NCBI GenBank assembly: GCA_965233625.1
Contig: OZ247499.1
Location: 6,634,001-6,698,000, forward strand
Origin: G965233625 sp965233625
GTDB taxonomy: Bacteria > Planctomycetota > Planctomycetia > Pirellulales > Pirellulaceae
Length of the DNA stretch: 64,000 bases
Reading direction: 5' to 3'
How positions within the stretch are numbered: position 1 is the stretch's first letter; every line of letters starts with the position of its first letter. Of this stretch, positions 52,573 through 60,392 are shown piece by piece. Position numbers and translations under genes: made by a program. Below the pieces are notes generated by a model. The model saw only the letters and a program-made list of their open reading frames with translations, was not told where the DNA came from and did not search any database.

Positions 52573-52854
52573 CTATTCTTCCTCCGGCTGGCCGACATCT
52601 ACTTCGTCCCAGTTCACCGGCTGCTGATCGCGCTGGTAGTCTGCAAGGACCTTCTTTGCGGCTGGCACATCGACGGATGCGATCAGCACCTGCACCTCGG
52701 CAGGCGTTTGAATGCGGAAACCTGCGATGGCGCCGCCTGTCATCTGGGCTTTGATGTTAGCCTGTTCCAGCATGGTCAGCAGGAGGCTGGCTTCCATCTC
52801 GTCGACGAAGGTGGCAAGCACCACCGGGCGCAGCGGATCGTTTTCATCGGACAT
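52573..52854 (-). CDS. DUF2007-like signal-transducing protein
   Basis: The product is 93 residues: VVLATFVDEMEASLLLTMLEQANIKAQMTGG, then VQVLIASVDVPAAKKVLADYQRD. This matches the PF09413 ACT-like fold, in which a small domain likely binds a ligand. No transporter or partner is fused. The gene starts at ATG 52854. The acidic tail EVDVGQPEEE is short. Confidence 0.75.
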   Translation of the reverse strand: MSDENDPLRPVVLATFVDEMEASLLLTMLEQANIKAQMTGGAIAGFRIQTPAEVQVLIASVDVPAAKKVLADYQRDQQPVNWDEVDVGQPEEE

Positions 52855-52889
52855 TCGTCACCCCTTTCAACAGGTCAGCGGCTTCTGCT

Positions 52890-53573
52890 TTAAGTATACC
52901 CGCGGATCCGCACCAGTTGATTGCGGTGCAATAGAATGGCTGCGGCGAGGCAGAGCTTCCGCTGCGTCAGGTTGGCGGCGCTGCGGGCAAAATCGACCCG
53001 CATCCCGGTGTATCCCGTGCCCCCAACGGTCTCTTCCATGCGGGCGACCAGCATCTGATCCATCACCACTTGTAGCGGCCGGTTGGTCCACCAGCTCATA
53101 AGCATGCGCGTGGTCGCGCGGGTGATTTCTCCCAACGGCTTGTCATGCTGGTCCGTGATGCTCATAGCGGGAATGCCGGTCAGCCACGAGCGGGTTAAAT
53201 GCAGCCCGCCCACCAGCCGCCGGGGCTTATAGTCCCAGACCTGAAACAGTGTGTTTCTGGTCAGGGCGCCACGAAAACGTCCCAGCCACGGCGGCGGCAG
53301 CCGGTCAACTTCGTCTGGATGTGCAGAGACTTCCAGCAGCGGCTGTTTGCCCCGCGGTTCATCAAAAATGTGCACCAGGTTTGTTGTGGCGGAAGATGGA
53401 TGTTCTTTGGCAGGTTCACCGCTGCCGAGCGGTTCGAGCATGGCGTCAGTAAGCCGGTGCGAAACGTCCTTGCCCCACAGCCAGTCGAACAAAGATGCCC
53501 GCGACCGCATACTCTCGATACAAACCGTATCGTGCTGCAACAGCGTTGCGGTGTTGTAAGTGACAGATCCCAT
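52890..53573 (-). CDS. Protein of unknown function
   Basis: The product is 227 residues starting MGSVTYNTATLLQHDTVCI. No signal peptide is seen. It contains many Trp and Arg, with FRGALTRNTLFQVWDYKPRRLVGGLHLTRSWLTGIPAMSI and SWWTNRPLQVVMDQMLVARME, which suggests a peripheral, membrane-close or nucleic-acid-binding protein. ATG 53573 has GGGAATG upstream; the open frame to 53681 adds a shorter, unlike N-terminus. No family known to me. Confidence 0.55.
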   Translation of the reverse strand: MGSVTYNTATLLQHDTVCIESMRSRASLFDWLWGKDVSHRLTDAMLEPLGSGEPAKEHPSSATTNLVHIFDEPRGKQPLLEVSAHPDEVDRLPPPWLGRFRGALTRNTLFQVWDYKPRRLVGGLHLTRSWLTGIPAMSITDQHDKPLGEITRATTRMLMSWWTNRPLQVVMDQMLVARMEETVGGTGYTGMRVDFARSAANLTQRKLCLAAAILLHRNQLVRIRGYT

Positions 53574-53683
53574 GAGACATTCCCTCACCGTTGTGAAACA
53601 CAACTCGTCTCTACTGATTCGCCCAGCATTGGCGGATCTTGAAGCGAATTTCAGACAGAACAGCGGAATCTTTGCGTGCAAGA

Positions 53684-54121
53684 CTACTGCGCTGCGTGCA
53701 ATTGCCGCTCAAAATCCAGAAAGGCCTGCAACACTGGCGCCTGGACAGCTTTGATAAGCTCGCGGGCTTTTTCTACCGCCACAACCTTTCGGATCCGCTT
53801 GTAGCTTTCCTCCCAGTCTTCGTGCACCTGGGTAACCTCCAGGCCGAATACTTCGACGTGGCACACGCCCTTCCACTTTTCGTACTCGTAAGAAGCGAAC
53901 GGCTCTGCGCTGCAATTGCCTTCCACACCTGCTTCTTCCAGAGCTTCTTTCGCGGCGGACTGAGCGGCGGTCATGCCCGGTTCGATCAACCCCTTGGGAA
54001 AAGACCAGGCGCCAGAACGCGACGTGATGAGCACCAGCTTCAGCTTTCCGTCTTTGCGGAAGTATGGCACGACGCCCGACTGCGGATAGATCAACGCGTC
54101 TTTCCCACTAGCAGTATGCAT
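53684..54121 (-). CDS. Nudix hydrolase
   Basis: The product is 145 residues. The Nudix box reads PKGLIEPGMTAAQSAAKEALEEAGV: the second half (EALEEAG) is complete, but the Glu that normally follows PxG is replaced by Met. The surrounding YFRKDGKLKLVLITSRSGAWSFPKG fits diadenosine or diphosphoinositol polyphosphate-type members. Substrates cannot be assigned. The start ATG 54121 has no good ribosome-binding site; the accA gene ends 42 bases upstream. Confidence 0.82.
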   Translation of the reverse strand: MHTASGKDALIYPQSGVVPYFRKDGKLKLVLITSRSGAWSFPKGLIEPGMTAAQSAAKEALEEAGVEGNCSAEPFASYEYEKWKGVCHVEVFGLEVTQVHEDWEESYKRIRKVVAVEKARELIKAVQAPVLQAFLDFERQLHAAQ

Positions 54122-54162
54122 CTTGTTCAAAGCGACGGCGAAGCTGGACGTCTCCGCGCGAT

Positions 54163-55164
54163 CTAAGCCGTGGCGCCGTTGGATTCGCTGCCGCCCTGCC
54201 CTGCCCCGGCGCCTTCGAGGAAGCTGCCGATCTGGCGGAATTTATCGTAACGGCCTTCCAGCAACTGGTTCATTTCCAGGCTGGAAAGATCCTTCAGGGC
54301 TTTGGAAAGATAAAGCTTCAAGCGGTTGGCCATCTGATGATGGTCACGGTGGGCGCCGCCAAGCGGCTCTTCGATAACGTCGTCGACCACACCCAGTTGC
54401 TTGAGATGCCGGGAAGTAAACTTCAGAGCTTCCGCCGCGTTTTCAGCAAACTCTGCACTCTTCCACAGAATGCCCGCACAACCTTCAGGGCTAATGACGC
54501 TGTAGTACGAATGTTCCAGCATCGCTACGCGATCGCCCACGCCGATTCCCAGCGCACCGCCGCTGCCGCCTTCGCCGATCACCACGCAGATGATGGGTGT
54601 CCCCAGTCGCGACATCTCGTACATGTTTTCTGCAATCACCTGCGCCTGGCCGCGTTCCTCGGCGCCGATGCCGGGATAGGCGCCGGGCGTATCAATCAGG
54701 CAGATGACGGGCAGGCCGAACTTGGCGGCCGACTGCATCTTCTGCATCGCCTTGCGGTAACCCTCTGGATGCGCGCAGCCGAAGTAACAGGCGCTGCGTT
54801 CTTTATAAGTGCGACCCTTCTGATGACCGATGACCATCACTTTGAAATTGTCGATCTTGGCAAAGCCGGCGCGGATCGCGCGATCGTCTCCAAAGAACTT
54901 GTCGCCGTGCAGTTCCACAAAGTCGTCAAACACCAGCGAAAGATAATCCACCGTATGCGGCCGGTCCTTGTGCCGGGCGACCTGCACCGTCTCCCACGGC
55001 GAAAGGCTCTCGTAGATTTTCTTCAACACGTTGGTGCGCTGACGGCGGAGCTGCCGCAGTTCGTCCTGCACGTCGGGGTTGTTTGACTTCTCGAGGCTGG
55101 CAATGCTGCTTTCGATATCGAAAACAGGCTGCTCGAAGGGAAGGCCAGATCCGGATGCGTCCAT
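54163..55164 (-). CDS. accA: Acetyl-CoA carboxylase carboxyltransferase subunit alpha
   Basis: AccA with AccD transfers CO2 from biotin-BCCP to acetyl-CoA in the first step of fatty acid synthesis. The 333 residues carry the usual N-terminal helix, KERSACYFGCAHPEGYRKAMQKMQSAAKFGLPVICLIDTPGAYPGIGAEERGQA, and GEGGSGGALGIGVGDRVAMLEHSYYSVISPEGCA. ATG 55164 is chosen by family length (about 320). The Gly-rich C-terminus (EGAGAGQGGSESNGATA) is encoded by a GGGCA-repeat copy at 54189-54209. accD and accBC are not in the window. Confidence 0.95.
   Translation of the reverse strand: MDASGSGLPFEQPVFDIESSIASLEKSNNPDVQDELRQLRRQRTNVLKKIYESLSPWETVQVARHKDRPHTVDYLSLVFDDFVELHGDKFFGDDRAIRAGFAKIDNFKVMVIGHQKGRTYKERSACYFGCAHPEGYRKAMQKMQSAAKFGLPVICLIDTPGAYPGIGAEERGQAQVIAENMYEMSRLGTPIICVVIGEGGSGGALGIGVGDRVAMLEHSYYSVISPEGCAGILWKSAEFAENAAEALKFTSRHLKQLGVVDDVIEEPLGGAHRDHHQMANRLKLYLSKALKDLSSLEMNQLLEGRYDKFRQIGSFLEGAGAGQGGSESNGATA
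54189..54209. repeat. GGGCAGGG-type repeat in the accA 3' coding end
   Basis: Reads CGCCCTGCCCTGCCCCGGCG on the plus strand, coding for the Gly/Ala tail of AccA on the minus strand. A further copy at 55310-55325 is 150 bases upstream of the accA start. Confidence 0.75.
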
Positions 55165-55366
55165 CGTTATCTCTGCAATATATCTGCAATTGTGGCTGGG
55201 CAAGGGGCCGCAGCGATGATGTCTGGTTTAACACGTTATTATGACCAAAGATCGGCTGAACCGCTATATTCGTTCAAGCCGAAAACACCGCGATCCAAAA
55301 GATTCTGCCGCCCTGCCCTGCCCCGCCCCTCGAAAGCGGGCTGAATTTACGGCAATCTGCGCCCCG

Positions 55367-56272
55367 TTACGTACGCGTCGAGCGGTACATGCGCACTTCG
55401 CGGAACATCTGCAGAAAACGCAGCATCGAACGTGGCCGCTTCTCTGGGTCTTTGGCCAGCATGGACATGACCAGTTCGTTCAGATCGCTGGTCAGCGACG
55501 AGTTATAAGGCAGCAAGGACGGAACAGGCGAATTGATATGCCGCAGCAACAGGTCGTGCTCATTGGAACCGGTAAATGGCAGCCGCCCGGTCAGCAGTTC
55601 GTACGCCATACAGCCAAAACTATAGATATCCGCCCGGAAGGTTAACGCTTTATTGCGTATCTGTTCAGGTGACATGTAGCTTCGTGTGCCTTGAACCTTG
55701 CCGCCGCCGAAACTGAACATCGCCGCGAGTCCGGATTTGGGCTTCTGGGCAAGTGCGAAGTCAATCAGTTTGACGTCGCCCTCGTCGTTGACCACGTAGT
55801 TGTCGGGCTTAATATCGCGATGAATCCAGCCGCTTTCGTGAAAGTAGTGTAGCCCCTCGGCCGACTGTTCGATAATCTTCTTCAAGTGTTCCTGGATAAG
55901 CTCCGGCTCAGCACGCATCACCTGCTTGACGTTTTTCCCTTTGAAATATTCAAGCACCAGGAACGGCAGGTCGGTCGAGTCGTTGTATTCGTAGATCTCA
56001 ATCACCCGTTCATGTTCGAGCGGACGCCCCACCAGCAGCTCGTGCTTGAGATAGTTGATTTCAACTTTGTCGCGGATAAACTCCTTCTGCAACACCTTGA
56101 GCGCTACGCGTTTACGCTCGCTATCGTGGATCGCCTCCCAGATCTGACAGGTGTTACCGGCGCGGACAAGACGCACCAGGCGATAAGGGCCAAGAAAATC
56201 GCGACCGTATGACACGTGTGAAGCCTGCCAGAAAACGTAACGGAACCAGGTTGCGCGGGTAACGCACGCCAC
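55367..56272 (-). CDS. Serine/threonine protein kinase (second copy)
   Basis: The product is up to 301 residues. The catalytic core is complete at VALKVLQKEF (Lys), LEYFKGKNVKQVM, IHRDIKPDNYVVNDEGDVKLIDFALAQ (HRD, Asn and Asp; DFG appears as DFA) and SYMSPEQIRN, then DIYSFGCMAYELLTGRLPF. The glycine-rich loop is replaced by VRAGNTCQIWEAI, with only one of three glycines kept. The kinase is soluble and lacks an extracellular sensor. It may be active with weak ATP binding. The start is uncertain: GTG 56272 or GTG 56215. Confidence 0.85.
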   Translation of the reverse strand: MACVTRATWFRYVFWQASHVSYGRDFLGPYRLVRLVRAGNTCQIWEAIHDSERKRVALKVLQKEFIRDKVEINYLKHELLVGRPLEHERVIEIYEYNDSTDLPFLVLEYFKGKNVKQVMRAEPELIQEHLKKIIEQSAEGLHYFHESGWIHRDIKPDNYVVNDEGDVKLIDFALAQKPKSGLAAMFSFGGGKVQGTRSYMSPEQIRNKALTFRADIYSFGCMAYELLTGRLPFTGSNEHDLLLRHINSPVPSLLPYNSSLTSDLNELVMSMLAKDPEKRPRSMLRFLQMFREVRMYRSTRT

Positions 56273-56361
56273 AACCTACGTATCGTAGTTTAATGGCAGT
56301 TGGCCATTAGGGGTAGTAAAGTGCACCGTGTTACAACAACCAGCAGATTTGCGAACCACCT

Positions 56362-56853
56362 ATGGCAAAGTTAATTACCGCCGGCAGCTACATCGCGGGC
56401 ATCGTCGTGTACGCGGCTGCGATTTACCTTTATTTCACCGTCACTGAACACACGATATGGTCCGCCGTTATCGCTTATATCACTATCTGCGTAGGACTGA
56501 GCCTGGCCGCGTTTGTCGCCGTGGGCGCCGACAAGCGGATCGCTAAAGCCAATCGCAGCCGTGGAGATGCGGCCGCGTCGCGTGTTCCTGAAAATGTGCT
56601 GCACGGCCTGGAAATCGCCGGCGGCTGGGCCGGTTCGTACTGTGCACAGCAAGCCTTCCGCCACAAGACCTCCAAACAGGTTTACCAGGTGCAGTTCTGG
56701 TCAGCCGTCGCACTGCATGGCTTGCTGCTGATTGCGGGCGGCGTCTACCTGGCAGGCCACGCAACCTGGGCTGCAGGTGTGGCAGGCGTTGCGGTGCTGC
56801 AAATTGTGGTGATCTATCTGCTGGCCGCCAGATGGAAGAAGCAGACGCGCTAA
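56362..56853 (+). CDS. DUF1294 membrane protein
   Basis: The product is 163 residues with four membrane segments. The core DKRIAKANRSRGDAAASRVPENVLHGLEIAGGWAGSYCAQQAFRHKTSKQVYQVQFW is the DUF1294 motif (ADK.A...RRIPE..L..L.L.GGs.Ga......RHKT.K..F). The role of the family is unknown; some members are fused to cold-shock domains, but not here. It is divergent from the kinase upstream and convergent with the ABC ATPase downstream. Confidence 0.85.
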   Translation: MAKLITAGSYIAGIVVYAAAIYLYFTVTEHTIWSAVIAYITICVGLSLAAFVAVGADKRIAKANRSRGDAAASRVPENVLHGLEIAGGWAGSYCAQQAFRHKTSKQVYQVQFWSAVALHGLLLIAGGVYLAGHATWAAGVAGVAVLQIVVIYLLAARWKKQTR

Positions 56854-56918
56854 AGTCAGTCGCTATTCACCTTCAGCAACGCCCTACCCCCCCTGCTCTA
56901 CCCCGCTGCAACGGCTGC

Positions 56919-57854
56919 CTATGCTGTCTCACCTTGCCGCCAGAAGCGGTGACCGGTACGGTCGATGAATACATCCTCTAACGTGGGCTTGCCCAGCCGG
57001 ATGGCTTGAATGCGGCCGGGAAAGGCTTCCATCAGACGCGGTATCCACTGGTGACCGTCGGGCTGTTCCAGCCGCACCTGCTCATCCATGACAGTGGCGG
57101 AAACCTGGAACTGTGACACAATATCGTCAGCTAGTGTTTCTGGTTCGCGCGTGTCGATGGTGATTGAGTCGCCGCCCGTCGTTGCGCATAACGCTGCGGG
57201 CGAATCCAGCGCGACCAGCGTTCCTTCATTCAGAATTGCGATGCGACTGGCCCGTTCGGCTTCTTCCAGCAGGTGCGTTGTCAGCACCACCGTGACGCCC
57301 CATTCGCTTTGAACCCGGCGCAGGTACTGCCACAGGTCCGCCCTCGCGCCCGGATCTAACCCGGTGCTTGGCTCATCCAATAGCAGAAGCTGGGGCCGGT
57401 GGATCATCCCTTTGGCCAGTTCCACCCGCCGGCGCAGACCGCCCGAAAGCTTCTCGGTGCGTTCGTTCTTACGATCCGTCAGGCCAAGCTGGTCCAGCAT
57501 CTCTGCCTCGCGTTGCCGCATGGCTTTGCCCGTCATGCCGTACAGCGCCGCCTGGTGCCGGATGTTCTCCGCGACCGTCAGTTTTTTATCCAGACTGGGC
57601 GCCTGAAACACCACGCCGGTCCGGCAACGTATTTCCGCCTGTTGCCGCCGCAGATCGAATCCCAGGATCGATGCTTCGCCCGATTGCAGCGGTATGAGCG
57701 TACTGAGTAGGCGGAACAGCGTTGTTTTGCCGCCGCCGTTGGGACCCAGGAAGACGAAGATCTCGCCAGCTTCAACTTCCAGCGAAAGGTCGCACAGCGC
57801 CTGGCGCTTGCCGTAGTGATGCGAGACAAGGCTGGTGGAGATTGCTGCCGGCAT
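56919..57854 (-). CDS. ABC transporter ATP-binding protein at the end of the oxidase operon
   Basis: The product is 311 residues: GPNGGGKTTLFRLL (Walker A), a Q-loop VFQAPSLDKKLTV, signature KLSGGLRRRVELAKG, LLLLDEPSTGLDP (Walker B) and H-loop TTHLLEEAERA. The C-terminal part is the extra domain of DrrA/NatA/CcmA-type exporters. It needs an ABC-2 permease, but the next gene downstream is on the other strand, so none is adjacent. Location after coxIV suggests a role in oxidase biogenesis. Confidence 0.9.
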   Translation of the reverse strand: MPAAISTSLVSHHYGKRQALCDLSLEVEAGEIFVFLGPNGGGKTTLFRLLSTLIPLQSGEASILGFDLRRQQAEIRCRTGVVFQAPSLDKKLTVAENIRHQAALYGMTGKAMRQREAEMLDQLGLTDRKNERTEKLSGGLRRRVELAKGMIHRPQLLLLDEPSTGLDPGARADLWQYLRRVQSEWGVTVVLTTHLLEEAERASRIAILNEGTLVALDSPAALCATTGGDSITIDTREPETLADDIVSQFQVSATVMDEQVRLEQPDGHQWIPRLMEAFPGRIQAIRLGKPTLEDVFIDRTGHRFWRQGETA

Positions 57855-58025
57855 ATCAAATCGCCTGGAATGCGTAGGGCAGCATCACGCCTGACGAATA
57901 CCGGCGGTCAATCCACTACTTAAACGGTAACTAGTGCGTTGTCCCAGTTTAATTTCCGGGCGCCGCCGATCCTATGATCTTAGATGTCACACCCGGTGAC
58001 CCTGAATCTTCATGGGCACAAAGCA

Positions 58026-58535
58026 CTAGTGAGGCTTCTTCTCATCTTTCTTATCGTGACCATCGCCTTTGTGAGCCGGGTCGTGCTCGCCCTCTTCGTG
58101 TTCGTGCGTTTCGTGCACCACCTGCGTAGCCACATCGTGCTCCTCAGCTGAGTCAATTTCCGCCGAGTAGATCAACCGCGTGTCGGTGTAGTGGTTGTAC
58201 CGCATGCCGATATCGGGAACGAGCGCCAGCACCAGGAAGATGCTCATCATGGTCGCCGGAATGGTCAGGATGTATTTCCAGTTGGCTTCCCAGATAAGGT
58301 GCATGAAGAACAGCATCACAAGCAGCGCCTTCATGACCGAAACGGCCATCATCACCACCCATGCGATTGTCGGCGCCTTCATGATGGGCGAGTTCGCCAC
58401 ACCAAACGAAATTGCGGTCAACACGCATAGCGCGAGGAAGACGGCCACATACTTGCCCACGCCGCCATGACCGTGATCGTCGTGACCGTGGGCGCCATCG
58501 CCGTGGCTGTCTGATGGAGCGTGTGAGTCTGCCAT
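58026..58535 (-). CDS. ctaF: Cytochrome c oxidase subunit IV, His-rich ends
   Basis: The product is 169 residues with three membrane helices (YVAVFLALCVLTAISFGVA, PTIAWVVMMAVSVMKALLVMLFFMHL, YILTIPATMMSIFLVLALV). VMKALLVMLFFMHL is the prokaryotic COX4 pattern. The N-terminus (GHDDHGHGG) and C-terminus (HETHEHEEGEHDPAHK) are His/Asp/Glu-rich, which is unusual and could bind metal ions such as copper. It lies downstream of the subunit III gene. Confidence 0.9.
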   Translation of the reverse strand: MADSHAPSDSHGDGAHGHDDHGHGGVGKYVAVFLALCVLTAISFGVANSPIMKAPTIAWVVMMAVSVMKALLVMLFFMHLIWEANWKYILTIPATMMSIFLVLALVPDIGMRYNHYTDTRLIYSAEIDSAEEHDVATQVVHETHEHEEGEHDPAHKGDGHDKKDEKKPH

Positions 58536-58604
58536 ATTGTTTGCCTTAATCGAGAGGCTTTATTGCTAAACGGTGGTTGCTGCGAATTGGGTTAGACCAT
58601 CAGC

Positions 58605-58635
58605 GGCAGGCAGGCGCCTGCCCTACGGGTTCTGA
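58605..58635. repeat. Single-arm copy of the palindromic element found at 7943-8017
   Basis: The core CAGGCGCCTG and flank CCTACGGG-TTCTG match one arm of the large inverted repeat at 7943-8017. It lies in the 114-base gap between coxIII and coxIV, and may form its own short hairpin. Confidence 0.65.
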
Positions 58636-58649
58636 TAACCAGTCGTGGA

Positions 58650-60335
58650 CTAGAACAGATACAACAACGGGAACAGGAAGATCCAGACGAGGTCCACAAA
58701 GTGCCAGTACAGGCCGGTGTTTTCCAGGAATTGTGTCTTCTTCGAATCCAGTTTGGTCATGAACACGATCGGAATCGCAAAGACGATCAGCCCCACCAGC
58801 ACATGGATGGCGTGGAAGCCGGTCATCAGAAAATAGGTATCCGCCCACGTGCTGCCACTGGGAATCTTCATCGGCAGCCGCAGCCAGTGATGGGTTTCGT
58901 TCAGACCTTCAACGTTTTCGTTGTAAACCGGCAGGTAAGCGATCCGGCCTTCCACACGTTGCTTCTCTTCCAGCAGCGGCTTCATACCACGGACGGCTGT
59001 TTTGCTTTTCAGCGTGGCTGCGGTGTAACTTTCTTCAACAGGCTTCTGCTCGTCATTCAGCTTGGCCAGCTGATCATCGATGGTTTTTAATTCGTCTTCG
59101 ATCAGCTTGGTGGCGGGCGAAGCTGCTTTTTCAGCCTCGTCTTCGTTTTCGACATCCTCCGTGGCGCCGCCGGCGGGTTTCTCTTCAGCCTCTTTGGCAG
59201 CTTCTTCCTGAAGGGTTTTCAAGTCGTCTTCGAGTTTCGATTTGCGGGTCTGCAGTTTCTCACGCTCGGTGGAGAACTTCTGGATCTTCGCTTCCAGGTC
59301 GTCCGCTTCGCCGTCGGCTTGCTTCTGATCGTCCAGCATCGGCTTCATCTGGGCGTCGATATCTTTGAGACGCTGTTGGAGCTGGCTGGTGCGGGCGGCG
59401 ACGAACTCTTCCACTAGTTGATCCGGGGTGGGAGCTCCTTCGGCAGCGTCGTGATGAATGGGGTAAATCAGAAACGCCAGTTCTTCCATCGACTGCTTGG
59501 CGTATTCCGTACCCGGATGGTGCGCTGCTTCAAACTCAGTCCACTCCACCGCATTGCGTTTGAATTCTTCGGCGAACGCCAGTTTCTCGGCACGTTCTTC
59601 TTTGCTTGCTTCCAGCGTGGCGATGGTGCCCGGCGCCGCGTAAAGATCGGCCTTCATCTTACGGATTTTGTTAACCAGATCTCTAGCGCGTTCGCGGCTT
59701 TCTGCGGTGCTTTCCGCCCGAATCTTTTCGAGGTTCGCTTCATTCTGCTTGATGGTTTCAGGCAGGCTCTTTTCCTGTTCAATGGCGGCGGCCAGTTTGG
59801 CGTCGTCATCTTTGTAGCTGGTGATCAGCGTATCGATACGCGAGCGGACCGCTGCGACGTATTCTTTGCTTGCCCGGTTATACAGGTTGCCGTGCGGTTT
59901 CGACGGGTAGATGCCGTGCTTGAACTTCGAGTTATATTCATAACCCTTCACACCCAGGAACAAGCAGCCCAGCGCCAGTGTCAGCACCAGCCAGCCTTTG
60001 GCCAGCGCGGCCTTGTTACTCTTGGCAGCTTCCAGAGCCAGCACGATGGTCACACTGCTGCAGATCAGCACGAACGTGTTGAAGGCGCCGATCCACTCGA
60101 CCAGATGCACCGCGTGCGGCGTTGGCCAGCTGCCGGGAGGGGCTCCGAACCGCAGCACGATGTACTCGCCGATCAGCGCGGCGAAGAACATGATTTCTGT
60201 CGAAAGGAACAGCCACAGACACAGCTTGCCATTAGGCAAAGGCAAAGCGGGCTGGTATTCAAGTTCGATATGGCCGTGACCGTGACCGTCGTCGTGATCG
60301 CCGTGACCGGCCGTTTTAGCAGTGGTTTCCGTCAT
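58650..60335 (-). CDS. ctaE: Cytochrome c oxidase subunit III with a large coiled-coil insertion
   Basis: The product is 561 residues, about twice the usual 200-260. Residues 1-22 are His-rich (HGDHDDGHGHGH). The first three helices are near 37-57, 77-100 and 113-130 (LWLFLSTEIMFFAALIGEY, FNTFVLICSSVTIVLAL). After KGYEYNSKF comes about 340 residues of charged coiled coil, e.g. LPETIKQNEANLEKIRAEST, SKLEDDLKTLQEEAAKEAEE. The end (TYFLMTGFHAIHVLVGLIVFAI and TGLYWHFVDLVWIFLFPLLYLF) is normal subunit III. ATG 60335 lies within a frame open to 60371. Confidence 0.9.
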   Translation of the reverse strand: MTETTAKTAGHGDHDDGHGHGHIELEYQPALPLPNGKLCLWLFLSTEIMFFAALIGEYIVLRFGAPPGSWPTPHAVHLVEWIGAFNTFVLICSSVTIVLALEAAKSNKAALAKGWLVLTLALGCLFLGVKGYEYNSKFKHGIYPSKPHGNLYNRASKEYVAAVRSRIDTLITSYKDDDAKLAAAIEQEKSLPETIKQNEANLEKIRAESTAESRERARDLVNKIRKMKADLYAAPGTIATLEASKEERAEKLAFAEEFKRNAVEWTEFEAAHHPGTEYAKQSMEELAFLIYPIHHDAAEGAPTPDQLVEEFVAARTSQLQQRLKDIDAQMKPMLDDQKQADGEADDLEAKIQKFSTEREKLQTRKSKLEDDLKTLQEEAAKEAEEKPAGGATEDVENEDEAEKAASPATKLIEDELKTIDDQLAKLNDEQKPVEESYTAATLKSKTAVRGMKPLLEEKQRVEGRIAYLPVYNENVEGLNETHHWLRLPMKIPSGSTWADTYFLMTGFHAIHVLVGLIVFAIPIVFMTKLDSKKTQFLENTGLYWHFVDLVWIFLFPLLYLF

Positions 60336-60392
60336 GGTGTCCGGTTTCCGTTTGATGTGGCTTCGCGCCAAAAACGTTGATGAACGCGGCCG

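Noticed and set aside
59418..60380. Plus-strand ORF of 320 residues opposite coxIII
   Set aside because: It is the complement of the coiled-coil codons; the real protein is on the minus strand with normal membrane parts.
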